Assembly (NCBI GenBank): GCA_963971285.1
Contig: OZ020250.1
Coordinates: forward strand, 9,098,499 to 9,162,498
Source: Astropecten irregularis
Taxonomy: Eukaryota > Echinodermata > Asteroidea > Paxillosida > Astropectinidae
Direction: 5' to 3'
Length of the DNA: 64,000 nucleotides
Part shown: one piece after another, positions 35,501 through 47,323 of the stretch
Layout: the number at the start of each line of letters is the position of its first letter
Position numbering within the stretch: position 1 is the first letter of the stretch
Made by a program: the position numbers and the translations under genes
The notes under the pieces: generated by a model
The model's input: only the letters and a program-made list of their open reading frames with translations
Database searches by the model: none
What the model was told of the DNA's origin: nothing

Positions 35501-38500
35501 TTTCGAAATGTCTACCGTACCCTGTATGGGTGCCTCTGTTGAGCTTCTTGCACACGGTGAAAACAATTACAGTTGCTATCAGTAAGAAAAGCCCGACTCC
35601 GACCACCAGAATTCCAATCAGTAACGGACGTGACGTTATATTCTCAGGCCCTGTAGATCAAACCATTATTTAAGTCCAGGAGTGATTTCAATTTGGCAGT
35701 ACTAGGCCTCTTGTCCTGCTTGGTCAATTTCATATAGCTGCTTAAGCACCCAAATGTGCATAAGCACCCAAAACCTCGGTACAAAATAAAATCAGTATTC
35801 CAGCCAAAACTGAATGTTATGCTCAGCAAACAACGGCCAAGTACAAGTCAAAAGCAGTACATCACATACAAATTTGGTTGGTAATCCTGTTTGATTGTTT
35901 GATCAAGGAAGATTTTTAATGCTTAAGCAAGATGTTTGTGCCTGGCAGATCTGACCAAATCCCCACAGGTAGCCTAAAGTCCGGTTATTCGTTTGCAGTG
36001 AAATACAAAAATGAGGAAGAATTGATCGAACGAAAAGGAGGTATTAATTTGTTACAATTTTTTGAAAGGCATAAGTTACCTGATACTTCATTATAAAGGC
36101 CTATACCAAGTCGGACACAATGTATGGTACAGACCGTCGCTGCATGGGTGCATGCAGCGCGAATTACAAGGGGCGAACATTAGAAATCGGAGCTACAATA
36201 AATGACAGTGATGCAATCTTCAGATGTATTGAGGCACTATAGTCCCAAGTTAGGCCGCGTCCCAAATTTCTGGCTACGACCGCCGTAGCCAGAGATTTGG
36301 GATACGGCCTTATATTTCGACTTGAAGGACCTAGATGAGTAAAACCCTCAAGCGAAGCGAAGGATCTTTACACACAAAAATGTTTTCCCATTCTCATTCT
36401 AAACCTCATTCCCTAAACCTCAACAGAGCATACCAATTCAGCCAAACGGCCTTTACTTACATTGGCTTCCTAGAGTAGTATTAGAAGTTCCTTGGGTCGT
36501 CTTCTCGTCTGTAACCGTAAAGGTTACTCTCGGCGACCCAGTAGTCACTTCCTGTGACCCGGTCTCTGCAGCACTTTCCGACCTAGCAAAATAGCAGACA
36601 AAAATAGGGAGACATATACCGGTGACATAACAAGCATAGCATAAAACATGAGTACTCAATATTACACAATTATACCAATCACGGATATGATTTGAATTTG
36701 CCAATGCATGGCTATAGGTCCATGCCACTCGATGCAATAATGCAAGCAACTTGGAGGTAACCAACTATACCGCAGCTTTCAAAAGGACAATTCAGTTGAA
36801 TTAAATATCTTTATTCTGGGAGTTTCTCAACATCAGAATATTATTTGAACATTCAAGACGAAGTTGTTTCTTCGTGTAGATTGTCTGGAACTGATTGCCT
36901 ATAGATTGCTCCGTGTGACATGGTTCTTATGCTTAAAGGTAGTATCATACTTTGGTAAGAGACCAAACCAGAAATGTTCACAGATTTACGTTTAACTTAC
37001 AGGGTATGAAGATGGCGGTGGTAGAAACATACCGTTAAAATGTTTTCGCCTGAAATGGTGTATTTATCCGGAAATCAGTAAAAGTAAATCTTTTTGATCT
37101 TTTAAAAGATCAAAAATAAAAGAGAAAACACTTAAGATATACTGTGGCTGTTTTTCGCTGATTTTCTCAAAAAGTGGGCAACGTATGGAACTGAAATTTT
37201 CACAGATGACTGTTTATAGTGTATTCGTCTTAATATTTTTGCCCAAAAACCAAAATATGATACTACCTTTAAAGGTAATATCATACTTTGGTTTTTGAAA
37301 AAAAAAAAAATACAGATTCATGGGGAAAAACATTAAGAAAGAAACAGTAACAGTTATTTTGTGAAATTCATATACTCATACGTTGCCCACTTTTTGAAAG
37401 AAAAAAAATGGTGAAAACGCCCGCGGTATTTTAAAATCTGTTCACAGGATTTATGTTTTCCCGAAGATCAAAATTGTTTTTGGTCAATTGGTTTTACTCT
37501 TTTCTGAATAAATACACCATTTCAGGCAGAATATTTCCAACAATATGTTTCTATCAGCACCATCTTCATACCCTGTAATTTGTAGATAAATCTGTGAAGA
37601 TTTCTGTTTTTCTATGCTACTACACTCTACACTCTAAAAAAAAGGTAAAAACATCATGTTTTTTTGTTGTGTAAAACTGTTGGGTACAACTGTTGTGTAA
37701 CATTTTACTCAACGTTGGGCAAACTGGCGTTTTCTGCAGTACCTCCAACTTGAGTAAAATATGATGCACAACAAAAGGGTAAAAATCTATCCAATAAAGG
37801 GTAAGAAATCAAACAACACATCGACGAGTGTAGAATTGGAGCTTTTTACCCATCAACCGGTTTAAAAGAAGCTTATTTTACACGGACGACGTGTACGAAA
37901 ATACGTTTTGCCCGTAATGGTAAACAGTATACTCCGAACGGGGTAAGCTTGTGCCGTGTGCTGACATGTGCTCAAAACGCACCATCATGTATCATCACCA
38001 TTAACGCTGCAGTTAGAAGATGGCGGTGGATAAGCCGCCGGAGACATGCCGGAGTTGTCAATCTTTGATTCCTGTGTTCAGAGGTAATTCAGTGATCTGT
38101 TTGTTCTATTTTCTTGCTTCCACAAACTGTATACTGAAATTGCTACCATTAGCTAGTTGTCATCATAGTTCATAAGCCATCATTGTTTTCCATTTCCATT
38201 AGGTTGAACCGTCACTAATTCATATCGCATTCAATTTAAATATGTCATTATTTTCTTTATTTTTACGAAGGTATTGGCATTGAGGACTATGTGAAGATAA
38301 ACCAGCGTAGCAGAAGCCAACCGTTCATCTAAGCAGTTGGGGGAGTGCAGAGCTCGGACCGTATACCTTCGTCATCAGCGACAAGCCATCCCCTGTGAAA
38401 AACTCTTTCTAGCAGTAGGCCTAATATAATTTCTCTCACTTTTTGAATTGATTTCAGACTTTCAGAAATTCAGAGTAGTGGAAGAAACTCACCAAATTGT

Positions 38501-41500
38501 TCATTTGATACTCACAATGCCGTGAAAGAATGACCAAATAACGTGTGTGTTATTATCAATCGTTAATATTTGTGATTATTTTTAAAAAGAAAATATATCA
38601 TTTATCATCATCTGTGGATTTTAGAAATTATTCCCCATAACAAAAATATTAGTGTTTTGTTTTACGATTACAGTTCAAAATTTATTAATTTTTCTCTATA
38701 GTGTGTTTTATGAAATTCAATATCAATGGATGGTGATTTCTGATCGTTTTTTTGACATGAACTTTTAAATGGATGATAAGCAATGATTGATTAGCCATGT
38801 TATACAGCAGTGAATCAACTGAAAAGCATGTGAAACCGAAACAGTTGTTTAAGAAATCATTTGAAATAATTCTAATACTACATACAATCATAGCTTAATC
38901 AGAATATATAAAGAAGTTGATTTTATGTTAAGAAAAACGAGCTCAGGTTGAATAAAAACACAGTAACGTGTGAATAAGTTGATAAAATAACGTTATGATT
39001 GTAGTGTTTTTTTCTTCCCCTAATTTGTTTAACCGACGTATAGCAGGCTAAAAATTAATCAACTAAAGGGTAAAAGAATAGCACAACTGTGTTGGGTAAG
39101 AACATTTTACACAATATCTGGGTAAGAATTTTACACAACACCTGGGTAACATTTGGGTTGGGTAAGGTTTACCCAACTTTTGTGCGATGGAGGGAACATG
39201 GTTGTTTCTGGGTAAACTCTATTTTTACACAATATTGTGTTATAATTTACACAGGCCTGTGTAAATTCTTACACATCGAAAGTTGGGTAAAATGTTTACC
39301 CAAGTCGACAACCATGTTCCCTTTTTACACTCAAAAGGGTAAGAATTTTACCCAATTTTTTTTAGAGTGTAAAAAATAAGTGTAAAATATTGTTGTGTAA
39401 AAGGGGTTGGGTAAAGATGTTGAGTAAATTTTGACTCAATATTGAGTAAAGTCCCATTTCCGTCCTTACACTTCACTTGTGTAAACGGCAAATATCAGCT
39501 TACTCCTCCGTGGTGTTAAAAAAATGATCAACAAAAGACTAAAACACGACTTTGACTCAAGTGTTGTTTCAGTATTAAGCAACGCGGTTACGTTTAAACT
39601 TGACGCCGCGCAGTTTAAGGTTTACTTCAACCTGGGTAATATGGACACATGAATGTACTACTCGCCTCATTGCAATATGGACACCGTCAATGCAACGTTG
39701 GAAAGCTGTAGCCTGCATGAATTAATTCCACTGTTTGAAGGTAATTTCTTGTGACTTTGTATCTCATTTTTCAGTTGTTTTTCTGTTAAAATGTTGCAAG
39801 ATGTTGAATTTGATCGGAAATTTGCAAAATAATTTGTTCAGCACCATGCATGATGCTCGCCATCCCCACAGTGTACAATGTACATATAATTATGTATACA
39901 TGCGCATAGGCTGTAAAGCAGTGTGATATGAATCTGTAGGTTTAAAATCTATTTGTCGAAAGTGGGATGTAGTTAGATTTAAGAACATAAGTGACAACCA
40001 TCAATTTGTTTTAGCAGCGGCAAATGTTCATTTTTGTTTTCTCAGGAGGGCACCATGCAGTCTTCAGTACTTCTTGAAGACAATAGATGTTGCAACCCGC
40101 AGTCAACGGTTCATCTCATCTTTTTGTGAGTGTACTAGACTGCAAACTGAGTCTATTAAATCTGTCTTACATAGACGGGAAATCCTTATAACCACTTTTT
40201 AAAAGATACTTTAAAGGATTGTAACAATTAACTCAACCACTTTAGAAGTCATATAAGGAAAAACTTCTTTGTTATGTTTGCATTGTTGTTATCTTTATAC
40301 AGTATATCAATGATTCCAATCCAGATGGCCGTTGTTATGTTAAGTGCTAAATTTACATGGTTGAGAGAGGTTTTGTATACAGGGATGCCTGGTGAAATTG
40401 ACGAAATAAAAATGTACTTCAATCAGAAATAATATTGCTTTTAGTCGAGTTCATTGTCTGTCGACATGGAACAGCCGTTATATTTTTCCCATAATCGAAC
40501 ACAACCTTGGGTTAAACTGACACAAGTGCTGTGTCAAATAGTATACTCAATATTTATTACACAGCGGATTGGGTAATATGGAATTTGACCTCTTTAATGG
40601 GAAAAGAATTTGACACATCTTAAGAGTAAGAAGTTTTACGTCTTTTCCGGGGTAAAAACCTTACACAACTGCTGAGTAAAACTTGACACAACCCCTGTTG
40701 TGTCACGTTTTACCCCGCAAACGTATCTGTTCCCTACTTACTATACCCTAAAGTGTAAGAGTTTACGCAATATTGAGCACTTTTTTCTTAGAGTGGATAT
40801 AAAGTATGATATTTCCTCTTATACAATGACATACCATAATTATACTAGACGGTTTTGTGGTACCTGAAAGCTCTCTTCATGTTACACAATTCTATGATAT
40901 GTGTCATGTGCTCTCCCTGACGGTCGTCAGATTGAAAGCAAGGTTGATATTCCGTATAAGAAGTATATGAATACACAAGGTACTTACGTTGGATTGGTTA
41001 ATGTTGACGTGGTGGTCCAGTATGAACCCGAGCCCTGGTTGCCCGAGTCAGAGCCCGAGCCCGACTCCGTGTCATCTACCACTGAGACATAACGTGTCGA
41101 CAAACTGTCTGTCTGGCTCGAAAGGTCTGTTGCAGACGATGTCCCAAAATATGATCCCCTGCCGGTAGACTGAGCGCTGGGATTATCTCTGCAACCGTAA
41201 TAATATCATACTTTGATTTTTACCAAAGAAATGCTAATCCATGGGCAAAAATACAAAGGAAGATACAATAACAGTAATCTGTGAAATGCCCAGCCCATGC
41301 AATGCCCACTTTTGAGAAAACAGTGACAAACGCTCATAGTATTTTTTACATCCATTCACAGGAGTTTTGATCTTTATTATAGATCAACATTTTTGGTCTT
41401 TGGTTTTACACTTTTCTTAATACATACAGCATTTTGGGCAAAAACAATATGTAATTGCATGTCTATACCATCATCATCATAACCCGTAAGTTATAGGTGG

Positions 41501-43707
41501 ATCTGTGAAGAATTTTGTTTTGGTATGTATGATAGCAGTATAATACCTGTCAGAAAATTTCTGTCGCGTATTGGCTTCAATTTAAAATACCATACACTGA
41601 AAAATTCACGGGAATGGAATCAACAATTTGGAGACTAAAGCTGGAATCTGGCAAATTTAGGGTAATTATAATATTATTTAAATTCAATTGGACGAGGATT
41701 TACTCGGCCACATTTTGATGGCTGCAGTTTTCTTGTAAAAATTGTGAAATATCCTCCCCACTTATTAAATTAAGATTGTATCATACTTTGGTAGGAGACC
41801 AAAACAGAAATGTTAACAGATTTACATATAACTTTCAGGGTATGAAGATGATGCTGGTAGAAACCTACCGTTAAAATATTTCCGCCTGAAATTGTGTATT
41901 TATCCAGAAATTAATCAAACAACGACCGAAAATCTTTTTGATCTTTTAAAAGATCAAAAATAAAAGAGAAAAGACTTAAGAAATACTGTGGCCGTTTTTC
42001 ACTGTTTTCTCAAAAAGTTGGCACCGTATGGGACTGAAATTTTCACAGATGACTATTACTGTGCCTGTCTTGATATTTTTGCCCATGAATCTGTATTTCT
42101 TTGACAAAAACCAAAGTATGTTACTACCTTTAAGGCACTATACAAGTCGTGAAAGCTAGGCCAGGGTCTTCAATAGGGACCAGTTCAGACCTTGGGCCAA
42201 TTTCATGGAGCAGTTAAGCACAAAAAACTGTCTTGCTCAACAAGACAAACCACCATTAGAAATTCCATTTGATATTCTAGGTAAGCGAACAACAGCCAAA
42301 GAACAATCACAAGTGATATAAACAACACATGGACATTGGGTTGTTAATCCTGTTTTTATGGAGACAGAAATGTCATGGGTTTTGTCAAATTTTTGTGCTA
42401 AACAGGGCTGTGAAATCAGCCCCTGACGTTAAATAAAATCATTTAAATGAATAATTGTGACAGTATAAAATTCCATCATTCCATCTCTTCGTTTGTACAA
42501 ATCATTCGTTTATTTGAAATGGGTTAAATTTAATGTAAAACAGAGTCTCCGGTTGACATTATAAAATGTAAATCGCATTCGATCACGAAGTATGGCCCCT
42601 ATCACGAATCACCTCAGTGTACCATCTCATCCCGCCGTGAATAAACACGAGTGAGGTCTGGGGGAAATTTCATACAGCTGCTTAAGCACCAACATTTTGC
42701 TTAAGCACCAAAAACCTTGATAAATGAAATCAGTATGCCAGCCAAAACTCCTTGTGAATGAATATTCTCAGCAAACAATGGCCGAATACAAGTCAAAAGC
42801 AGTAAGCATCACATGGAAATTTGGTTGGCAATGCTGTTTGATCAAGGAAAACTGTTCATGCTAAGTTAAGCAAGTTTTGTGAAATTGGCCCCTAGTGAGA
42901 GGTGATGGCCAAGTTCCGAGTACTATAGGCTTGCACACGAGGGGAACATTCCATAATTTCCATTACAGATTGTATTGTTAACAATATTGGGCAATGCCAA
43001 ACGATGCAACGTCTGCAGGCAACTTGGAGCCAACCAACTACATGTTCACTACTTGTAAAAGGAAAATGTCGCTAGTACAGAAGTCATTTTTCTTCTGTTA
43101 TTTTTGGCAGTTTACTCTCAGAAATTGCAGCATTGCTAATACTTGTATTGCGTGTATCAATGATCCTCGGGATATAGCGGTATGTGCGTGGTTTCATATA
43201 GCTTCTGGCCGCCAAACGAACAAAGACGTGACCATTAGGGACACCACCATAGGGCTGGGCAGCTCAATTGGTAGAGCGCCGGTGCGATGTTCCGGTTGTC
43301 ACTGGTTCGAATCTCGCTCTAGTCAATTTGTTCATTGAACACTTTTCAATGACTTTAAATTAATACAGTCAGTTAGTTTCCCTTGTGGTTATTTTGATGA
43401 TTGTCTCAAAGAAAATAAATTTGGCATACATTTTCTTCTTGGTGTACCGGTATGGCTGGAACTGTTTGCACATGAAAATCCTCATGTGACTTAGGCCTAT
43501 AGGATACTTGTAACGATGCATATGGCGTGAATTAAACTGCCAATCTCCCATCTTCGACCTTCGACCCTTATTGGTAATCATTCAATGTTCACTGAATGGG
43601 CCTACAATATGAACTTACCCATTGTTAGAATTTGATATCACCCCGCTGTCTGAACGTGCCCACGTGATTACAACTGAAAGAATCATGAGAACGGCCGTCA
43701 AATCCAT
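32508..43707 (-). CDS. Gene C: mucin-like single-pass receptor with YVDVDSP-repeat tail
   Basis: Six exons with matching phases: 43707-43619, 41188-40988, 36582-36461, 35650-35521, 34004-33916, 33667-32508 (1791 bp, 596 aa plus stop). Exon 1 is a signal peptide (MDLTAVLMILSVVITWARS). Exons 2-3 are Ser/Thr/Gly-rich without a Cys domain and hold an NTT sequon; exon 4 begins with an NIT sequon and gives the transmembrane helix (about 147-171). Exon 5 holds EGYMAIS. The 385-residue exon-6 tail contains YEDEI, GYVEYNP, an ITIM-like VPYEEI, NYLQSP, and repeats around GDYVDVDCP and GNYVDVDSP. The last four intron phases and the NYVxVDS motif are shared with genes A and B, which supports common descent although the ectodomains differ. 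Likely recruits SH2 proteins at the membrane; ligand unknown. Exon 2 begins about 5 bp from a MITE end. An additional small exon cannot be excluded. Confidence 0.75.
34109..34439. mobile_element. M2 MITE, diverged
   Basis: Shows TTGGTATAGGCCACAAAACAG and a right end GAACCTTTAAG. The left terminus is eroded. Confidence 0.55.
34440..34860. repeat. Dispersed repeat also found at 58545-59170
   Basis: Shares GGAAAGAGGGCGGGGCTTTG and AACATTTGCTCAAAGTC with the 58.5-59.2 kb region, where the second half is present twice. Confidence 0.5.
34999..35110. mobile_element. pogo/Tigger-like terminal fragment
   Basis: CAGTCGACTCCCGTTATTAC resembles terminal repeats of pogo/Tigger elements (CAGTNGACTCTCGTTATAAC type). 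Only one end is seen and no transposase frame follows. Confidence 0.4.
36252..36310. mobile_element. 59-bp palindrome in gene C intron 3
   Basis: AGGCCGCGTCCCAAATTTCT pairs with AGATTTGGGATACGGCCT. Confidence 0.6.
36933..37272. mobile_element. M1 MITE in gene C intron 2
   Basis: Complete copy; its right TTAA is shared with the next M1 copy starting at 37269. Confidence 0.7.
38020..38332 (+). other. Two-exon ORF-like segment inside the CACTCTAAAA element
   Basis: ATG at 38020 (context AGAAGATGG) opens 21 codons ending SLIPVFR, then a GTAATT donor at 38084. A second piece after TTTTTACGAAG (38271-38332) continues in phase to a TAA. The first piece resembles the start of a SAM-like helix bundle (LIPxF); this is a weak inference. 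May be a captured host exon. Confidence 0.3.
39677..40080 (+). other. Related exon-like segment in the second half of the element
   Basis: ATG at 39677 opens exactly 64 bp (21 codons plus G, ending ELIPLFE) before a GTAATT donor. Length, phase and donor are identical to 38020-38083. A second piece after TTTTCTCAG (40046 on) is in phase but stops quickly. Confidence 0.3.
41193..41551. mobile_element. M1 MITE touching gene C exon 2
   Basis: Left end TAATATCATACTTTG starts about 5 bp from the exon 2 acceptor, so this copy supplies most of the acceptor's upstream sequence. Confidence 0.6.
41767..42133. mobile_element. M1 MITE in gene C intron 1
   Basis: Full-length copy ending CAAAGTATGTTACTACC then TTTAA. 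Confidence 0.7.
42195..42895. repeat. Two GGCCAATTTCA...TTAAGCAC-type repeats
   Basis: Segments at 42195-42425 and 42662-42895 start with AATTTCATGGAGCAGTTAAG or AATTTCATACAGCTGCTTAA and end near GTGAAATTGGCCCC-like motifs. Related pieces occur at 35680-35960, 49875-50095 and 56105-56265. Confidence 0.5.
43165..43335 (+). mobile_element. tRNA-derived SINE in gene C first intron region
   Basis: Conserved 5' segment with GGTTTCATATAGCTTCTGG, then a tRNA-like part GCTCAATTGGTAGAGCGCC and GGTTCGAATCTCGCTC (about 43255-43320). No proper acceptor stem for a functional tRNA. Confidence 0.65.
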
Positions 43708-44835
43708 GATATCCAAAAGAATTTTTACAAATCAGCACAAAGCACTTGTATATTGCATGCATGCAAAGACTGAAGTGATAAAACGACAGCAAGAAGACGG
43801 GCATCATAAAAACCTATAAATCATAGAATATATTTCCTTGTTTCAGAAGTTTTCTTTTATTTTCTGTTTCGGATGGAAAGGAAAGATAACTCGATATGGG
43901 TCCTACGTGCAGAACATAATCGTGTAGCTTACAGAATTCCAACAACATGGTATCGGAAGATTGAAAGCCTTACAGACTCGAATGAGACTGAAAGAGTGAA
44001 GTCAACAATTTGAACTGGCATCACACAATGACAGATAGAACGTCCTATGGTTTCGTTCGACAGAGTAAGTTTAACAGGAAAACAAACATACATAAACATA
44101 CCAAATTAATCAACATGTTACGGAAAGAATGTGACATTTTGGTATAACTTATTAATTTAATTCTTGGCCCACGAGGGCGCTATACTGTTGGTCCCACGAG
44201 GGCGCTTTAATTTGAATATTTGGGTGTGGCGCATCCTTGTCATTTACATCAAAAACAGCCACGGAAGTATCTACTGTGTGCTTATTTCCGATTTTCGTTT
44301 CATTACTGATTTTGGAGTATTTGTATATAAATCTGCCTGTATACCAAAATTAACAAGGCTTTATTCATACTGGAACCTGGCTAATTTGACGAATTGAGAA
44401 CATTATTTTTCGAGTTTTCCCCGAAGTTTTCGGTTTCACGAACAGACTCACAAGTCATTTCCCCATTTTCCCATAGTAAACTGTATAGGGACACTCATGT
44501 GTAAATCTGTTTGTTTTCGTTTTCACGAAAGGACACACATGTTATAGGCTTTAATGCCAGTTAATTAATACCAGTAAACAACTTAAAATACGTCGACTAG
44601 TACTAGACCCAGTAACTGGGGCGCAGAACTCCCTTTTTTAATGTTGGGGTTGAGGGTCGGTCTAGCACCCCAGAGAATTCAATAGCCTTTTTGTACACGG
44701 AAAAAATGTACTTCACAGTAGGCCACGTTGGGTGATGACGCCTAAAAAAATGCGACGGCAAAAAAAACACGACGGCAAACAAAAAATGCGATGCTTTGAC
44801 GGCACAAATGGGACACCATACTTAGTTGCAATCAG

Positions 44836-45131
44836 GGCCCAATTTCATGGAATCCGTTACCGTTAGCAAAAATTCTTCGCTTACGGTAGCATAATTTTTT
44901 TGGTTACGGTTAGCGTATTTCACGGAAGAGTTTCCTTTTAGGTAACGGTAAGCAAGGAATTTGTGCAGAATGCATACGACAGCGCGTTAGCAGAAAATGA
45001 TCACGGTTACCCTAGAAATTATTCGCTAACCGAGAGTCTTGCTTACGGATTCCATGAAATAGATTTCACGCGTAGCATGCAGTGCCCGTAAGCACAAAAA
45101 TAGGCCGTAACGGATTCAATGAAATTGGGCC
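44836..45131. mobile_element. Hairpin MITE, GGCCCAATTTCATGGA type
   Basis: Left GGCCCAATTTCATGGAATCC, right GGATTCAATGAAATTGGGCC, with GTTACGGTTAGC variants inside. A diverged relative lies at 51980-52286. Confidence 0.65.
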
Positions 45132-45159
45132 AGATGACACTCCTACAAACGCTCGCACC

Positions 45160-45354
45160 CTATACACCGATCCGACGGCGCGAACATGTAGGTAAAAAAC
45201 ACCCGCCATTACTGGTGTGTCCCCGCCCGTATTTTATCCGGCAACAAAAGAATTAATTGCGCTCCGCCGCACTCTATAATTGCAGGGTGTATGTTCCCTA
45301 ATCATGGGCGGGTGATTTTTACCTCCAAGTTCGTGCCGTCGGATCGGTGTATAG
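45160..45354. mobile_element. Palindrome with CTATACACCGATCCGACGGC ends
   Basis: The terminal arm is repeated inverted at 45335-45354. Termini resemble the outer element in gene A/B intron 5 but the core is different. Confidence 0.65.
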
Positions 45355-45954
45355 GTGAAACTCTATCGTGCGTCGTACGTGCACGAAATTTGAAAGGATT
45401 GCGCCTCTACGTGTGGCTACCGAATTAATTATATAGTTTATGATAACAGTGGCGCCGGCACTGAATGTTTAAATAATTAACTGAATGATCACAAAATAAG
45501 CCAAATCCACATCCTAAACAAAATCCAAACCGTAACCCTGACCATTATTTTCATCTCTGTGTTTTTAATGTTTTTAATAATCTTTTATAGCCACTTTATG
45601 AAGCCATTGATCGTTTCTGTGGAAAAGCGCTCAATGTTTGTTGTTATAGAAAGGAATCATGGAGGCGCGCTTGACATCGAAAGTTGGTTCCGGAAAATGC
45701 AAAAGAAAAAAGAGCAAGAGTTAAGCAGACCGCCAGGTTTTCAGGGGCACGCGATTCACCGGGATTCTTTCACCCGGCTTACCGGCTCCCATATAGTCCC
45801 CATAGGCTTACTGGCAAGCCGACTACTGCGTATCCTCCCCACCGACCGACACCTTAGCCAGACATGCAAAGCTCTGAAGGACTAAGAGGGAGAAACAAGG
45901 CGGCCCCTGGACCATCGCGGTGCCAGGGTCCGCACATGCCATGTTCCATTCATG

Positions 45955-46205
45955 ATCAGAGAGTCAGGATCGGGGAATCGAACCCAGGCTGCCGGAAGTC
46001 TGAGCGGTGTACCGTCGCTTATCCCACCGAGCCACGAAGCGTTGGTGACATCACAGCCGTTTCTAAAACTATTTATACCAGACGAGTGACACAGAAAAGA
46101 CGAAGAAAGAAAGAAGTTTGTTGAGGCCAGGCCTCGAACCCGGGCCAAGAGACTGAGAATCCCATGCCCGAACCACTGGGCCAGTTCATCCGTCTTACTA
46201 AGACC
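45955..46205 (-). repeat. Two tRNA-like repeat segments
   Basis: Minus strand at 45960-46035 shows TGGCTCGGTGGGATAAGCG and GGTTCGATTCC; 46125-46192 shows TGGCCCAGTGGTTCGGGC and GGTTCGAGGCC. Box A/B pairs are present but cloverleaf pairing is poor, so they are called tRNA-derived repeats. Confidence 0.45.
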
Positions 46206-46475
46206 CGTCAAATTGGAGTCATATGACTGTCAATGTCCTAAATCACTCGAGCATGTCCAATGCAGTCCAATGGCAAAGCAAACCTGCTAGAGTCAGCTCC
46301 AGTCCAGAGATTTAAACCGAAAATGTGTTGTTTATCGAACTACATGTACAAGATTACTCTCTTCAAAGGCTGTTCATTCGAGAGAAAAATTAACGCGACC
46401 CATCTTGATTCTCAAATTTAATGGAAGTCTTCAGAATACTACGTTTACACACTCGACTTTTACAATATTGCCTTT

Positions 46476-46598
46476 ATGAGTAATGACGACCATATGAAGA
46501 AAAGGACATTGTCAAGACTTGGCAGAGGGATAGCCAGGGGAAGAAAGGGTTACAAGAACAGACTGTTGGAAACCGAAGATATCATAAATGACATCGAG
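46476..46598 (+). CDS. Weak candidate first exon of an unidentified plus-strand gene
   Basis: ATG at 46476 opens 41 codons, Lys/Arg-rich then acidic (RGRKGYKNRLLETEDIINDI), ending at a GTATGA donor. No downstream exon could be linked with confidence and no family is recognised. It may be chance. Confidence 0.2.
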
Positions 46599-47323
46599 GT
46601 ATGAAGTAACTTGGATACAAATTACTCAGAATAAACGTAACGCGGGAATTATGCGGATATTATTATGTTAAGAGACTTTGAAGTGGTTTGCGTTAGTTTG
46701 ATTCAAGGGTGCCGACATATTAAAGTTCTCACCAGTCTGTTTTCCAAGTTTTAGTAAGGAAAAATAAACATGTCCAAAAAAGCGAGACTGATCAGGCGCA
46801 GTTCGCTTAGACCATGGGTAGGTTTCGTCTCAAGACTGCAACCTTCTTCTTTGCAATACAGTATTTCTGCTTCCCATATTGAACCCTGTATTTCAGAGTC
46901 TTGGTTTCTCCATTGCATAAGCATCGATGCAGGAGCTAGTCCCACCATATTGTCACTGGGGAATGTATTTCTTTTAATAGCTGATATTTTTATTTATGTG
47001 TGGGATCGACCATGTCAGTTTTTAAGGGCGCCCTCACTAGTTGATGACTGGGAAGCAAAAGAGAATCTTTGAACTCGCATTCAACACAAAAAGTATGAAG
47101 CATCTTTATACATTTTTATTAACTGCATTATATTAAGACAGACCAAATTCACCAAAACCATAATTATTTAGAAACACAAATGACCCCAAAATGCTCCGGG
47201 GGAAAAAGTCTGTACCTAGCCTACGCGAATTACAGAAATTACTATTTCATAATTTTTGCTAGATTTTGCTAGTGAAAAAATAACATCTTACACCACCAAG
47301 TAGGGCTACATACAAGTATTATC

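Larger units (their letters stand above)
37626..40797. mobile_element. CACTCTAAAA-terminated DNA element, composite
   Basis: Left end CACTCTAAAAAAAAGGTAAA, right end TTTTTTCTTAGAGTGG, with an internal terminus TTTTTTTTAGAGTGT at about 39357-39371. This suggests one copy (37626-39371) joined to or nested in a related one. Rich in GGGTAAA/TTTACCC pairs. Two short exon-like segments lie inside. No transposase was recognised. Confidence 0.6.
37269..40824. mobile_element. M1 MITE split by a 3.2-kb element
   Basis: M1 runs 37269-37625 to TTTTCTATGCTAC. Its missing right end reappears at about 40798 as AAAGTATGATATTTCCTC. The intervening DNA is the CACTCTAAAA element. Confidence 0.7.

Noticed and set aside
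43255-43320. Functional tRNA gene
   Set aside because: Box A and B are present but acceptor stem pairing fails, and the same block with the same upstream segment recurs at 53.5 and 10.3 kb, so it is a SINE.
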